64,000 bases of DNA from JAFGRU01 sp963665915 (GTDB lineage: Bacteria; Desulfobacterota; Desulfuromonadia; Desulfuromonadales; JAAYDE01), in NCBI GenBank assembly GCA_963665915.2, contig CAXXSG010000007.1, positions 124,001 to 188,000 of the forward strand. The letters run 5' to 3'. The notes under the pieces are model-generated. The model ran no database searches. It was not told where the DNA came from and was given only the letters and a program-made list of their open reading frames with translations. The position numbers were made by a program, and so were the translations under genes. Below are positions 16,663 to 25,888 of this stretch, in pieces (within the stretch, counting starts at the first letter, position 1; every line of letters begins with the position of its first letter).

Positions 16663-16950
16663 TTAAGGTAAGGATTTTGGCCCTTTTAGATATTTAACCA
16701 ATAGATGCTGAATAGCCAACAGGGGATGATACAGGATCATGCGGGGGCCGGAGAATTTCATGACCCGTCTGATCAGACTTTTCTGTGGTTCAGCATAACA
16801 TGGGGTACTGCAGTCCTGACAGCGGGGTTTGTTTTCAGCATAATGGCATTGAAAGAGCTTTTCTATGGAGTAGTTCAATAGTTCCTGGCAATTATCACAA
16901 ATATGACCATCGGAATTATGAGTTTTCCGGCAATAAAGTTCAATCATCAA
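16663..16950 (-). CDS. Nitrous oxide-stimulated promoter family (YgbA-like) protein
   Basis: The family (YgbA in E. coli) belongs to NO-stress regulons and helps amino-acid supply under nitrosative stress; its reaction is not established. The match is clear: IELYCRKTH, then CDNCQELLNYSIEKLFQC, KPRCQDCSTPCY and the C-terminal FSGPRMILYHPLLAIQHLL. Eight cysteines in pairs suggest metal binding. Length is 95 residues, normal. It lies about 300 bases from flavodoxin and 1.5 kb from hcp on the same strand, consistent with a nitrosative-stress neighbourhood. No perfect HcpR or NsrR site is seen ahead of it. Confidence 0.88.
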   Translation of the reverse strand: MMIELYCRKTHNSDGHICDNCQELLNYSIEKLFQCHYAENKPRCQDCSTPCYAEPQKSLIRRVMKFSGPRMILYHPLLAIQHLLVKYLKGPKSLP

Positions 16951-17231
16951 TTTTATGGTTTTATATTCTTTTGCGATTTTTTTTTGACTTGAACTGAATG
17001 GTTTTTTTCTCAGGAGGGGGGTGCTGAATGTTTGCCATTATTAAATCTTTGAGAATTTGAAAAATTCACGTATCAGGGTATGTACCGTTGGACAAAAGTT
17101 CTTTCCGGTTTTGGGGCTGGCTTCCAGAGTTTAGTTGTTTTGCCATTCAGGAAAATGCCGGGGAATCCGATTGGTCAAATCCGTCCAATAATCCCCATTT
17201 TTTGAATGACAGAGTTTGACGGTTTTCCGGT

Positions 17232-17753
17232 TCAGTTTTCATCCAGAGCCTGGCTGTATATGTCCACAGCAAAATCGGCGGCTTTCTGCAGATCCGTTTC
17301 ATCCGGATGGCCCAGAGAGGTTTGGGCGAGAGGTACTTTTTCCGGATGAACCTGGGCCAGGCGGTCAATAACTCTGTGTTCGCCCAGACAACAGTATTCA
17401 CCCAGATATTCGACGTTCAACTTCTGACAGTAGGATTTAACAAGGTCGATACATTCTCCGTAAAACTGGATATCAGGAACGCCATAGGTTACAAAAAGTG
17501 CCAGTTTGAAGACCGGACGGGTGTCGGCCGGAAAATTTTCGAATGCTTTTTTTACCGGCTCGGCTATGGTCCAGCTGATTGCGGGAGTACCGATGAAAAT
17601 CAGATCATAATTTTCCCACCTTGCTGGGTTAACTTTTTCAATATGACGCAAGTCAACAATGGTGTCAGGCGCGGAAGATAAACCCGAGGCCATGGCTTCC
17701 GCAACTTTTCGGGTGTTTCCGCTTTCCGAATAATAAAGAATCAGAATATTCAT
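17232..17753 (-). CDS. Flavodoxin-family protein
   Basis: MNILILYYSESGNTRKVAEAMA is the FMN phosphate-binding loop of flavodoxins. IFIGTPAISWTIAEPVKKAFEN carries the second flavin loop. The rest is short-chain flavodoxin-like with FVTYGVPDIQFY. Length is 173 residues. It is cytoplasmic and could supply electrons to the nearby hybrid cluster protein, but this is only suggested by proximity. The start at 17753 has a weak GGCGG ribosome site. A 110-base gap separates it from the cupin gene upstream. Confidence 0.88.
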   Translation of the reverse strand: MNILILYYSESGNTRKVAEAMASGLSSAPDTIVDLRHIEKVNPARWENYDLIFIGTPAISWTIAEPVKKAFENFPADTRPVFKLALFVTYGVPDIQFYGECIDLVKSYCQKLNVEYLGEYCCLGEHRVIDRLAQVHPEKVPLAQTSLGHPDETDLQKAADFAVDIYSQALDEN

Positions 17754-17864
17754 GCCGCCGCCTCCATGAATTACAAAGTATACAGAAAACGAACAGGTAT
17801 ATGATTAGAGGATACTCTGAAACGGGAAAGCAGTCAAAAAAAAGGAAAATTTCCGGAGTCAAGG

Positions 17865-18194
17865 CTATGTAATATTGGCAATCTCCGCGGGATGAGGGGT
17901 TTTGAAAATCAGGAATGTGGCATTACCCTCACCGGTGTTTACAATATCCATATATGTTCCAAGGGCAACAGGAATAAGTTGCCCTTCACCGGCAAGGACC
18001 TTCTCATTGTTCAGGGTGATGACAACCTTTCCCTTGAGAACAACAAGATGTACGTTGGAATCGGACGTATGCTGAGGGACGCTCTGGCCGGGTTTCAGCG
18101 CAGCCTGCATCAGAAGCAGGTGTTTTTCATCGACCAGTTTCCGCCTTCCCATCCCTTCATCTTTGTAGGGAGCATTTTTTATCAGTTCTATCAT
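17865..18194 (-). CDS. Small cupin-domain protein
   Basis: A 109-residue single cupin: LKPGQSVPQHTSDSNVHLVVLKGK and LAGEGQLIPVALGTYMDIVN. It has only one clear histidine pair (QH and VH) in motif 1 and lacks the motif 2 histidine, so metal binding may be weak. The start at 18194 has AGAGGGCAACG ahead. Located between hcp and flavodoxin on the same strand. Small cupins like this are often found next to anaerobic redox genes; no function is assigned. Confidence 0.8.
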   Translation of the reverse strand: MIELIKNAPYKDEGMGRRKLVDEKHLLLMQAALKPGQSVPQHTSDSNVHLVVLKGKVVITLNNEKVLAGEGQLIPVALGTYMDIVNTGEGNATFLIFKTPHPAEIANIT

Positions 18195-18303
18195 CGTTGC
18201 CCTCTCGTTTTCAGGTGTTCAGGTAGAAGGTCGAAGGAAAAACAGACTATGGATGTGCTGAAGGCTCCTTTGCTTCGGCCTTTTCTTCTGAATGTCAATA
18301 AAG

Positions 18304-18331
18304 GGCATCCTGTCCGGTGGAGCAGGATGCC
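18304..18331. terminator. Terminator after hcp
   Basis: GGCATCCTG (18304-18312) pairs with CAGGATGCC (18323-18331) across a 10-base loop. TTTT follows on plus and CCTTTATT on minus, so it can end hcp transcription on the minus strand. Confidence 0.65.
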
Positions 18332-18355
18332 TTTTAAACGTCTCAAAATATTTTA

Positions 18356-20104
18356 TTATTTGCCGTTCATCATAGCTTCGATATCTGCTGTAACTTCTCC
18401 GATGGGTTTGATATTGAAGTTTTCTACCAGGACTTTGGCGACGTTGGGGGATAAAAATGCCGGAAGTGTGGGACCGAGGCGGATTCCCTTGACGCCGAGA
18501 AAAAGGAGCGCCAGCAGCACGGCCACGGCCTTCTGCTCATACCAGGCGATATCGTAGGAAATCGGCAGTTCGTTGATATCCTCCAGTCCGAAGACTTCTT
18601 TCAGTTTCAGTGCGATAACCGCCAGGGAGTAAGAGTCGTTGCACTGGCCGGCATCCAGGACCCGCGGGATTCCGCCGATGTCGCCGAGATTGAGCTTGTT
18701 GTAGCGATACTTGGCGCATCCCGCGGTCAGGATCACGGTATCTTTGGGAAGGTTTTCCGCTACCTTGGTGTAATAGTCCCTCGATTTATGGCGTCCGTCG
18801 CATCCGGCCATGACCACAAAGCGCTTGATGGCACCGGACTTGACTGCTTCCACGACCTTGTCGGCCAGGGCGAGAACCTGGTTGTGGGCAAAACCGCCGA
18901 CAATTGTTCCCGTTTCGATTTCCGTCGGGGGAGCGCATGTTTTGGCCAGGGTGATGATTTCAGAGAAATCCTTGCTTCCCCCCTGAGGCCTGTCGGCAAT
19001 ATGCTTGACTCCGGGGTGACCGGACATTCCGGTAGTAAAGATCCTGTCTTGATAAGATTCTTTTTTGATGGGAGTGATGCAGTTTGTGGTCATCAGGATC
19101 GGACCGTTGAAAGATTTGAATTCCTTGTTCTGATGCCACCAGGAACCGCCGTAGTTACCGACAAAATGTTCGTATTTTTTAAACGCCGGATAGTAGTTTG
19201 CCGGCAGCATTTCCGAGTGGGTATAGACGTCCACGCCGGTTCCTTCGGTCTGCTTCAGAAGTTCTTCCATGTCTTTCAGGTCATGCCCGCTGATCAGGAT
19301 GGCGGGGTTGTTGCGAACACCGATATTGACCTCGGTGATTTCCGGATGGCCGTAGGCGGATGTGTTGGCTTCGTCGAGCAGGGCCATGGTGGTGACGGCT
19401 GTTTCCCCGGCCTTCAGAACCAGGGCGACCAGTTCATCAGAGGTCTTTTCTTCTGTGGTTGCGGCCAAAGCTTCCATGATAAAGGTATAGATTTCCGCTT
19501 TTTCCTTGCCGAGCATAGCCGCGTGATCGGCGTAAGCGGAAAGGCCTTTGACCCCGATAATCAACAACTCGCGCAGAGAGCGGACATCCTCATCCTCTGT
19601 GGCGAGAACGCCAACCGATTTGGCTTTTTCGTGGAATGCTGTTTCGTCGTTGGCCAACCAGGTGGCAGCCTCAGGAAGGTCTGCTGAGGGCTGTTGAGAA
19701 GGCTGTGCATCGCCGCCAAAGAAAAGCTTTTTGATTTTATCAAAAACACCCGAGGTCCCTGCGGGTTCGCCAGGGGCATCCTGACTGTGCTTGGTTTTGT
19801 AGGCGGCCAGGTATTTTTCCTTCAGGGAATCCCGCCTCTGCAGGGCCTCCCTGATCATGGCAACAAAGCGGTCGTTGTCCCAGTTGCCGTTGGTGATGGT
19901 AGAAAAGAGTGCCTGGGCGATAAAAAGGCCGTCCTCATTGATCGGCACCCCCAGTTCCCCGGCTTTTTTGCCGTAAATGGACAAGCCCTTCAGAGTAAAA
20001 ATCAAGAGATCCTGCAGGTTGGCGGTATCCTCAACCTTGCCGCACATCCCCCGTTCGGTACAACCGCTATTGTCGGCTGCTTCCTGACATTGATAGCAAA
20101 ACAT
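18356..20104 (-). CDS. hcp: Hybrid cluster protein (hydroxylamine/NO reductase)
   Basis: Hcp carries a 4Fe-4S cluster and the hybrid 4Fe-2O-2S cluster. It reduces nitric oxide, and reduces hydroxylamine in vitro. The N-terminal MFCYQCQEAADNSGCTERGMCG has Cys 3, 6, 15 and 21 (spacing 2-8-5), the class I form of strict anaerobes. Other cluster ligands lie in NIGVRNNPAILISGHDLKDME, TNCITPI, VMAGCDGRHKSRDYY, LTAGCAKYRYNKL and LDAGQCNDSYS. A 40-residue acidic linker around 115-160 is longer than usual. Length is 582 residues. A perfect TTGAC-N4-GTCAA site lies 76 bases upstream, matching HcpR control known in Desulfobacterota. Confidence 0.97.
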   Translation of the reverse strand: MFCYQCQEAADNSGCTERGMCGKVEDTANLQDLLIFTLKGLSIYGKKAGELGVPINEDGLFIAQALFSTITNGNWDNDRFVAMIREALQRRDSLKEKYLAAYKTKHSQDAPGEPAGTSGVFDKIKKLFFGGDAQPSQQPSADLPEAATWLANDETAFHEKAKSVGVLATEDEDVRSLRELLIIGVKGLSAYADHAAMLGKEKAEIYTFIMEALAATTEEKTSDELVALVLKAGETAVTTMALLDEANTSAYGHPEITEVNIGVRNNPAILISGHDLKDMEELLKQTEGTGVDVYTHSEMLPANYYPAFKKYEHFVGNYGGSWWHQNKEFKSFNGPILMTTNCITPIKKESYQDRIFTTGMSGHPGVKHIADRPQGGSKDFSEIITLAKTCAPPTEIETGTIVGGFAHNQVLALADKVVEAVKSGAIKRFVVMAGCDGRHKSRDYYTKVAENLPKDTVILTAGCAKYRYNKLNLGDIGGIPRVLDAGQCNDSYSLAVIALKLKEVFGLEDINELPISYDIAWYEQKAVAVLLALLFLGVKGIRLGPTLPAFLSPNVAKVLVENFNIKPIGEVTADIEAMMNGK

Positions 20105-20180
20105 CCTGTGCCTCCTTTTTTTGTTTTTGGAAGTTTTCTTTTGTTAACAAATCTTTTACCGGAAGGAATTGGAAAGTACC

Positions 20181-20194
20181 TTGACTTAGGTCAA
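20181..20194. promoter_or_regulatory. HcpR-type operator upstream of hcp
   Basis: TTGACTTAGGTCAA is an exact TTGAC-N4-GTCAA palindrome, the HcpR (CRP/FNR family) consensus reported for hcp promoters in sulfate and metal reducers. It lies 77-90 bases before the hcp start. Confidence 0.75.
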
Positions 20195-20358
20195 GACAGC
20201 GTTTTTAGATTTTTTTTGAGAAAAATAATGAAAAACTGGATAGGGGCTGTAAATATTATAAACTTGATAAAATTTTGCGCAATGGCCGACGAAAGAGCAT
20301 TGCCGGTTTTTTTGAAAACTAAAATTTTTCTCCCAGAGATGAACGAAAGGTTCAGGTA

Positions 20359-20775
20359 ATGGCGGCGAAAAAAATCCAGGACCCCCGGTTTCGAAAAGGG
20401 ATTGAACATTTTAACAACAGAGAATTTTTCCAGGCTCATGAGGTGTGGGAGGAACTCTGGCTTTCCACATTTGACGAGTCGCGGGAATTTTTGCAGGCAC
20501 TTATTCAGTGGGCTCTTTCACTGTATCATTTCAGCCAGGGAAATATGCGTGGAGCGCGCAGTCTTTTTGAGTCCGGTGTGGTGCTGCTTAAATCATACGA
20601 AGCGGATTATCAAGGTCTCGATGTTGCAAATCTGCAAAAACAGATGGAAAGGTGTCTGGCGGAACTACTTCTTCACCCCCCGGAACAGCTCGTCGGGAAA
20701 GAAGGAGGAGCGGGATTGCTCAGGTTTGAGATGGATCCCGAAAAGATTCCGATGATTAACGATTGCATAAAATAA
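20359..20775 (+). CDS. DUF309-family protein
   Basis: Contains the DUF309 signature: GIEHFNNREFFQAHEVWEELW followed by FLQALIQWALSLYHFSQGN. The pattern EAHEvWE is conserved and helical, and a metal-binding or nucleotide-binding role has been suggested for the family but is not shown. It has 138 residues. The gene is divergent from hcp across 250 bases. The start at 20359 has a GGTTCAGGTA leader with only a weak ribosome site. Confidence 0.85.
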   Translation: MAAKKIQDPRFRKGIEHFNNREFFQAHEVWEELWLSTFDESREFLQALIQWALSLYHFSQGNMRGARSLFESGVVLLKSYEADYQGLDVANLQKQMERCLAELLLHPPEQLVGKEGGAGLLRFEMDPEKIPMINDCIK

Positions 20776-20886
20776 AAGTGGTTTTTTCCGATGTTGGACA
20801 ACTGAAAGAGTTGGGAAAATGAGTTGATCAAAGAAACAGTTTGCACCAGTTTTTTTCTGCATATAGAATAGAGGCGGAGGTGTGAC

Positions 20887-21549
20887 ATGAAGCTTTTTAT
20901 AAAGGTACTACTGGTAGTTTCAATCATCGGTTTGAGCGGCATGGGGCTGGTTTTTTCAGCTTTGGCAGGGGATGTTATCCAGCCTTCCCTGAAGGGCCAG
21001 GAAAACAAATATAGAAAAGCTGGGGACCCCAAGCCGGGAGAAGAGGCCCAGGAAGTTGAGGAGGGCGTGGTTGAGCGCAGGCGCGGTCCCCATGATGACG
21101 CAACAGATCGTTTTGGAAGGCGTCTCGGTCCTGATGATGTCCAGGAGGATCTTGGCCGCCAGGGCAATCGAAATGATGGCCAGGATGGGCGCTTCGGCCG
21201 TCAGGGCGGTCGTTATGATGGTCGGGACGGACGCTACGGTCGTGAGGGTGGCCGTTATGATGGTCAGGATGGGCGTTTTGGCCAGCAATACCGTGAGCAG
21301 GACAGCAATAACGAGCGACAATATGGACGCTCTGACCAAGCGCAAATCCGCCGACCCCAGGGTTTTGAGCGTCGCCTGAACTCTCACTTCAGAAACCATT
21401 TCAGGCAAAGCCGCCATTACCGCCAGGCTTATAGAAGCTCCTTCTCAGGCAGGTTCCGTCATTTCAACAATTCCCTTTATCGGTCGGAAATTTATCCTGG
21501 AAGGGGACTTAGCCAGTCTTCCCGTTTTTTGCCCAAGCATTTCAGATGA
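20887..21549 (+). CDS. Exported low-complexity Arg/Gly/Asp repeat protein
   Basis: Not recognised. A signal peptide (residues 1-27, ending FSALA) is followed by a charged region, and then about 100 residues made of a repeat of the kind GRxGGRYDGxDGRYG, read five to six times (for example GRQGGRYDGRDGRYG and GREGGRYDGQDGRFG). The last 60 residues are rich in Arg, His, Phe and Ser. The DNA behind it repeats too, so length may vary between strains. GAGGCGGAGG stands ahead of the ATG. It is likely periplasmic or surface-bound, disordered, perhaps nucleic-acid- or metal-binding. A terminator follows at 21663. Confidence 0.75.
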   Translation: MKLFIKVLLVVSIIGLSGMGLVFSALAGDVIQPSLKGQENKYRKAGDPKPGEEAQEVEEGVVERRRGPHDDATDRFGRRLGPDDVQEDLGRQGNRNDGQDGRFGRQGGRYDGRDGRYGREGGRYDGQDGRFGQQYREQDSNNERQYGRSDQAQIRRPQGFERRLNSHFRNHFRQSRHYRQAYRSSFSGRFRHFNNSLYRSEIYPGRGLSQSSRFLPKHFR

Positions 21550-21662
21550 GGTCGGCGGAACCGGACAGGAAAGAACCTTTTGCCCTATGAACTGTTCTCG
21601 GCCGCATGGGACAACAAGGCTGAAGCCCTGAAAAAGGGTTGTGCATGGCTCAAAACAGCAGA

Positions 21663-21697
21663 AGCCGGAGGGATGATCTGATTCCTCCGGCTTTTTT
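21663..21697 (+). terminator. Rho-independent terminator
   Basis: AAGCCGGAGG (21663-21672), 11-base loop, CCTCCGGCTT (21684-21693) then TTTT. It lies between convergent genes, ending the repeat-protein transcript. Confidence 0.8.
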
Positions 21698-21710
21698 ATG
21701 GAAAGGTTTT

Positions 21711-22751
21711 CTAACCGGTTTTTTTGTCAAACAGCTTTAGAAATTCGCCATACCCCTCTTTCTCCAGGTCTTCTTGTTGGATAAAACGCAGGGCCGCCGA
21801 GTTGATGCAGAACCTCTTGCCGGTGGGTGCGGGACCATCATCAAATACGTGCCCCAGGTGGGAATCTCCTTTTTGACTGCGGACTTCGGTTCGTACAGAG
21901 AAAATAAGCTTTCGATCTTCCCGGAATACAATATTTTCAGGCACCAGCGGTTGGGTGAAGCTGGGCCAGCCGGTGTGGGAATCAAATTTATCCGTAGAGC
22001 TGAAAAGGGGTTCTCCCGAAAGGATATCGACGTAAATCCCCGGCTTTTTATTGTCCCAGAATTCGTTTTTAAAAGGCGGTTCCGTTCCGTTTTCCCGGGT
22101 GACCTGGTACTGAAGAGGCGACAACCTCCTTTTGATTTCCCTGATCGTCCATTGTTTTCGCTCTTTACCCCAGGTTTCGTCCAGATACCGGTCCCGTCCT
22201 GAAGCATTCCGATAATATGTGTAGCGCAACGGATTATTTTTGTAATAATCCTGGTGGTAATCTTCTGCCGGATAAAAAGTTTCCGCTGGAATAACGGGAG
22301 TCACAATTGGCTTCGCAAATGCCTCCCGTTTATCAAGTGCCGCTTTGGCGTTTTCAGCCAATAATTTCTGCTCGTTGTCATGATAAAAAACTGCCGTGGA
22401 ATAAGCTTGGCCGCGGTCGACAAACTGGCCATCCGGGTCGGTGGGGTTGATCTGCCGCCAGAAGACCTCCAGGAGTTTTTCGTAGGTGACTTTTGTGGGG
22501 TCGAATAAAATTTCGACCGCCTCAATATGTCCTCCGTCGCCATAATTTTCATAGCTCGGGTTGTTAGTTGTGCCCCCGGTGTAGCCCGCAGTTACGGAAA
22601 TGACCCCATCGAGTTTTTCAAAAGGTTTCTCCATGCACCAGAAACAGCCGCCTGCAAAGGTTGCCTTTTCGATTTTTGCAGCGTCAACCGGTGCGGCTGA
22701 AAGAATCCCTCCGGAAAGAAGGATTGAAAGCAGAGCTGTGATTTCTCTCAT
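21711..22751 (-). CDS. msrAB: MsrA-MsrB fusion, exported methionine sulfoxide reductase
   Basis: Repairs both S and R methionine sulfoxide. Residues about 1-24 are a signal peptide (LLSILLSGGILSAAPVDA). MsrA follows with the catalytic GCFWCME at about 35-41, GYTGGTTNNPSYE and YHQDYY. MsrB occupies about 205-340: GWPSFTQPL, RSQKGDSHLGHVFDDGP and the catalytic RFCINSAALRF. The zinc-binding CxxC pairs of many MsrB proteins are not seen, as in other fused forms. Length is 346 residues. Export suggests repair of envelope proteins. The gene is convergent with the repeat protein and is followed upstream by repeat A copy 4. Confidence 0.95.
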   Translation of the reverse strand: MREITALLSILLSGGILSAAPVDAAKIEKATFAGGCFWCMEKPFEKLDGVISVTAGYTGGTTNNPSYENYGDGGHIEAVEILFDPTKVTYEKLLEVFWRQINPTDPDGQFVDRGQAYSTAVFYHDNEQKLLAENAKAALDKREAFAKPIVTPVIPAETFYPAEDYHQDYYKNNPLRYTYYRNASGRDRYLDETWGKERKQWTIREIKRRLSPLQYQVTRENGTEPPFKNEFWDNKKPGIYVDILSGEPLFSSTDKFDSHTGWPSFTQPLVPENIVFREDRKLIFSVRTEVRSQKGDSHLGHVFDDGPAPTGKRFCINSAALRFIQQEDLEKEGYGEFLKLFDKKTG

Positions 22752-22778
22752 GATTTCTCCATTGTGTCAGTCATTATA

Positions 22779-22953
22779 TCCGGATTATTAATGAAGACTT
22801 TTGCTGCAACCGTCAATTGCGCTTCACCTCAAGCCGCGCTTGCTCTTTGCTCTTCGACGTACTGTAAGTATACCTGAAGAGCGCGTCACTGTGCTTGGCT
22901 TGATCTGACGCACACTTACCGGCCTTGCGACACAGCTTTATGAATAAACCGGA
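22779..22953. repeat. Repeat A, copy 4
   Basis: TCCGGATTATTAATGA at the left, TTATGAATAAACCGGA at the right. The inner hairpin is GACGTACTGTAAGTATACCTG. It lies in the msrAB leader and takes up most of the 22752-23054 gap. Confidence 0.85.
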
Positions 22954-23054
22954 ATAGTTGCCGATTAATTAAATATTACCAGAATAGTAATTAATAGACA
23001 TAATAAACTTCCGTTACTATTAACTGACATCTTGAAAAAAGTTTGGGGGAGTTT

Positions 23055-25742
23055 TCAGGTCTCCTGGCCCTGGACCAGGTTTCGCCCTTTGACTTTGGCC
23101 TGGTACATGGATTGATCTGCGGCACGGATCAGGGTTTCAGAATTTTTTCCGTGTTCGGGAAATGCCGAGACCCCCAGAGAAATGGTCACGGCGCCAAGAT
23201 TCTTGCCGTCGTCATAAAATGCCGTTTGGCTGACGACCCGGCGCAGTGTTTCGGCGCGTTCCATAGTTGCCTGGTAACTGCTTCCGGGCAGGATCAGAAG
23301 AAACTCTTCACCACCATATCTGCAGCAGATATCCCCCTCCCGGACCTGAGACTGAAGAATTCCGGCCAGTCCTTCGAGGACCTTGTCGCCTGCATCGTGG
23401 CCAAATTGGTCGTTTAATTCCTTGAAGTGGTCTATATCGAGGAGAGTGATGCCGATAGACCCCTGCATTCTTGAAGCCCGTGAGATTTCCTGTTCCAGGT
23501 ATTCCTGCATATAACGGCGGTTATAGAGGCCGGTAAGAGGGTCCAGGATGGCCAGGGCATGAAGCTCTTCCTGAAGCCGGACGTTGGTCAGAGCAAGAGC
23601 GATATGTTCGGCCGCGGCCACCCCGAGCTCTTTGAGGGAATCCAGGGAAAAAGCAGAGGTTAAAGAAGGTTTTTCGCTACCGGCGTTCTTGAGCTGCAGA
23701 TGAAGCAGGCCAAGTTGACCCTGGTGGCTGGAAATTGGCAGGCAGAGGAAGTCATGAGCAGACAAGTCGTCTTTGACATGTTCACAGAGGAGCCTGGTTT
23801 TTTCCGCAACAGCCATGTAGGGTTGGTCCTTTTTCAAAGCCCAGCATTGCTCCGGGGGGAAGTTTTTGACAGACAGGTTCTGGTTTCCCCAGGTGTGGAT
23901 GCAGGAAAACATCTTCGAATTTTTTTCCAGGATATATACCGAACCTGCATCGACCGGAAAAAGAAGTTCCATGTTTTGAGAAATGATTTTCATCACCTCT
24001 CCCTCGGTAGTACAGACCTGGAAAAATTCCGCCATTTTGCCGATCGACTTGAGCTGTTTTTCCCGTTGCGCCAGTTCAAAAACGGTTTTTTTAAGGTTTC
24101 GATTCGATTCGCTGAGAGATTTTTCAGCCCACTTTTGTTCCGATATATCCCTCAGTGAGACCAATTGGGCTTTCTGCCCCTCCCATTCGGTATCGACTAC
24201 CGACATTTCTGCAACCAGCGTTTCGCCGCCGCTGGAGGGGATTTCGATTTCAGTTTTTCCATTATTGCCCATCTGAAAAGGTAGTTCTTTGCCCTGAATT
24301 GTCGTGGCGTTGGTTTTCAGCAGTATTTCTGCGGCCGGATTGATAAAACAGACTTGCCTGTTTTCGTCAAGGACCATCAAAGCATCGGAGAAGTTGAGAA
24401 GGCTGGTAAAGGAAGCCCGCAACTGCAGTTCTTTTTCCTGAAGTAACTCGGCCTGTTTTTCCAGACCCTGGGTCAGCTCTTCGTTTTTCTGCCTGGAGGT
24501 TTCCAGTCCGGTTTTCATCTGGGCAAAGGATTCGGTCGTATCCTGAATCTCTTTTATAAAACTTTTTTCTTCGAAAGCAGAACCCAGGTTACAGCTTTTT
24601 ATGGCCTGTGCTTCCAGTTGCAGCGCCTTCATGGGTCTGGCAATGCTGCGTGCAATCAAAAGCCCGATTAGAGTGGCAAAGGCGGCTATGCCGAGACCGA
24701 AATAAATGTTGAAAAGGCGGTTCTGTTTGATGGGGCCAAGATAGTCGTTTTCCGGCAGATAGATACCGATGACCCAGGGCCATTGCCGGTTTTCAAAGGG
24801 TGCGAACATGGCATGGTAATTCTCCCCTTCATGGACAAAGGATGTGAAAACCGGTTTATCAAGGTCAAAGTTGTTAACCGGACGGCCCAGGGAAGCGAAA
24901 GCCTTGCGGCAGGGGACACTTTCCAGCTCATCGATTTTTGTCAGCCGGTAAGTGCCGTTCCCTTCTTCCGCTGGTTGTCGAAGCTTATCCATTTCGGGAA
25001 AAGCGATCACATCGCCATGGCGGCTCAGAATAAACGCCAGGCCGTTTTTACCAACCTTGAGTTTGGACAGAAACATCGAAATTTCATCGATTTCAATGTC
25101 TACGCCGATCACGCCATGAAGTCTGCCTGCGTCCTTGAGCACCGGGCTTGCGGTCGTCAGGCCTGGCTTCTGGGAGGTGTAAAAAATATAAGGCCGGGTC
25201 CAGATCAGTTTCCCCTTTTCCTTTGCATCGATGTACCAGGGTCTTTTGCGAGGATCGTAGCTGTCTTCAGGGTCAATTTCCCGCAAAAATTCTTGCTGGC
25301 GGACATCTCGCCAGATCAATTCAACTTTTCGGCCTTCCTCATCAGCTGTGATGAACTTGGTTCGGTACCCCCCCTCAAACTTTGAATCATTTCTCATGAC
25401 CATGATAAATTCACCTGCGGGGTTGCCGAAGTATATACCGGAAATCTGGGGATAGAGGGAGAGCTGCTCATAGAAATACCGCTCCATCATATTCCCGTCC
25501 TCGCTTTTGATCACCTCACTCCTTGCCAGGCGTTGGGTCAACTGGACAGCGCTGCGGGCCGGATTGAGGTAGCTTTGCGATTCCTGGATGGTCAGGGTCG
25601 CAATATTTTCCATAATATCCTTGGCGTGACGCTGCAGTATTTTTTCCGAAGTCAGATAAGATGAGGCGAGAATAGTTGTGATCGAAAGGAGAAGTAGTCC
25701 CAGAAAGCCGCCTATGAGAACCCATTTAATCGATAATTTCAT
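23055..25742 (-). CDS. Membrane diguanylate cyclase: Cache-HAMP-PAS-GAF-GGDEF
   Basis: Makes cyclic di-GMP in response to signals. Order over 895 residues: membrane helix (7-28), periplasmic double-Cache sensor (about 35-335, with GVIGVDIEIDEIS), second helix (about 342-362), HAMP (RSIARPMKALQLEAQAI), coiled coil, PAS (about 445-550, ALMVLDENRQVCFINPAAE), GAF (about 590-730) and GGDEF (about 735-890). The cyclase motif is RYGGEEFLLIL, and REGD just ahead is the inhibitory I-site (RxxD), so product feedback is expected. Active by sequence. Upstream lie a partial repeat A and the REC-GGDEF-EAL gene on the same strand. Confidence 0.95.
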   Translation of the reverse strand: MKLSIKWVLIGGFLGLLLLSITTILASSYLTSEKILQRHAKDIMENIATLTIQESQSYLNPARSAVQLTQRLARSEVIKSEDGNMMERYFYEQLSLYPQISGIYFGNPAGEFIMVMRNDSKFEGGYRTKFITADEEGRKVELIWRDVRQQEFLREIDPEDSYDPRKRPWYIDAKEKGKLIWTRPYIFYTSQKPGLTTASPVLKDAGRLHGVIGVDIEIDEISMFLSKLKVGKNGLAFILSRHGDVIAFPEMDKLRQPAEEGNGTYRLTKIDELESVPCRKAFASLGRPVNNFDLDKPVFTSFVHEGENYHAMFAPFENRQWPWVIGIYLPENDYLGPIKQNRLFNIYFGLGIAAFATLIGLLIARSIARPMKALQLEAQAIKSCNLGSAFEEKSFIKEIQDTTESFAQMKTGLETSRQKNEELTQGLEKQAELLQEKELQLRASFTSLLNFSDALMVLDENRQVCFINPAAEILLKTNATTIQGKELPFQMGNNGKTEIEIPSSGGETLVAEMSVVDTEWEGQKAQLVSLRDISEQKWAEKSLSESNRNLKKTVFELAQREKQLKSIGKMAEFFQVCTTEGEVMKIISQNMELLFPVDAGSVYILEKNSKMFSCIHTWGNQNLSVKNFPPEQCWALKKDQPYMAVAEKTRLLCEHVKDDLSAHDFLCLPISSHQGQLGLLHLQLKNAGSEKPSLTSAFSLDSLKELGVAAAEHIALALTNVRLQEELHALAILDPLTGLYNRRYMQEYLEQEISRASRMQGSIGITLLDIDHFKELNDQFGHDAGDKVLEGLAGILQSQVREGDICCRYGGEEFLLILPGSSYQATMERAETLRRVVSQTAFYDDGKNLGAVTISLGVSAFPEHGKNSETLIRAADQSMYQAKVKGRNLVQGQET

Positions 25743-25888
25743 GGCAATTCCTCAGTTCCATGCAGGGGAAGCGATTGGAAAGGATGATAAAAATTGGCTG
25801 ATTATAACAAAAACCCGCTCTTTATGGAAAAAAGTTGGTTTGTTGCTCTGGGTTATGGCAGGTTGGGAGATTGCTGTTGGAATGGGGT

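Noticed and set aside
16984..17000. HcpR-like site ahead of the YgbA-like gene (TTGACTTGAACTGAA)
   Set aside because: Right half is not GTCAA and spacing is wrong; the perfect site before hcp is the only one called.
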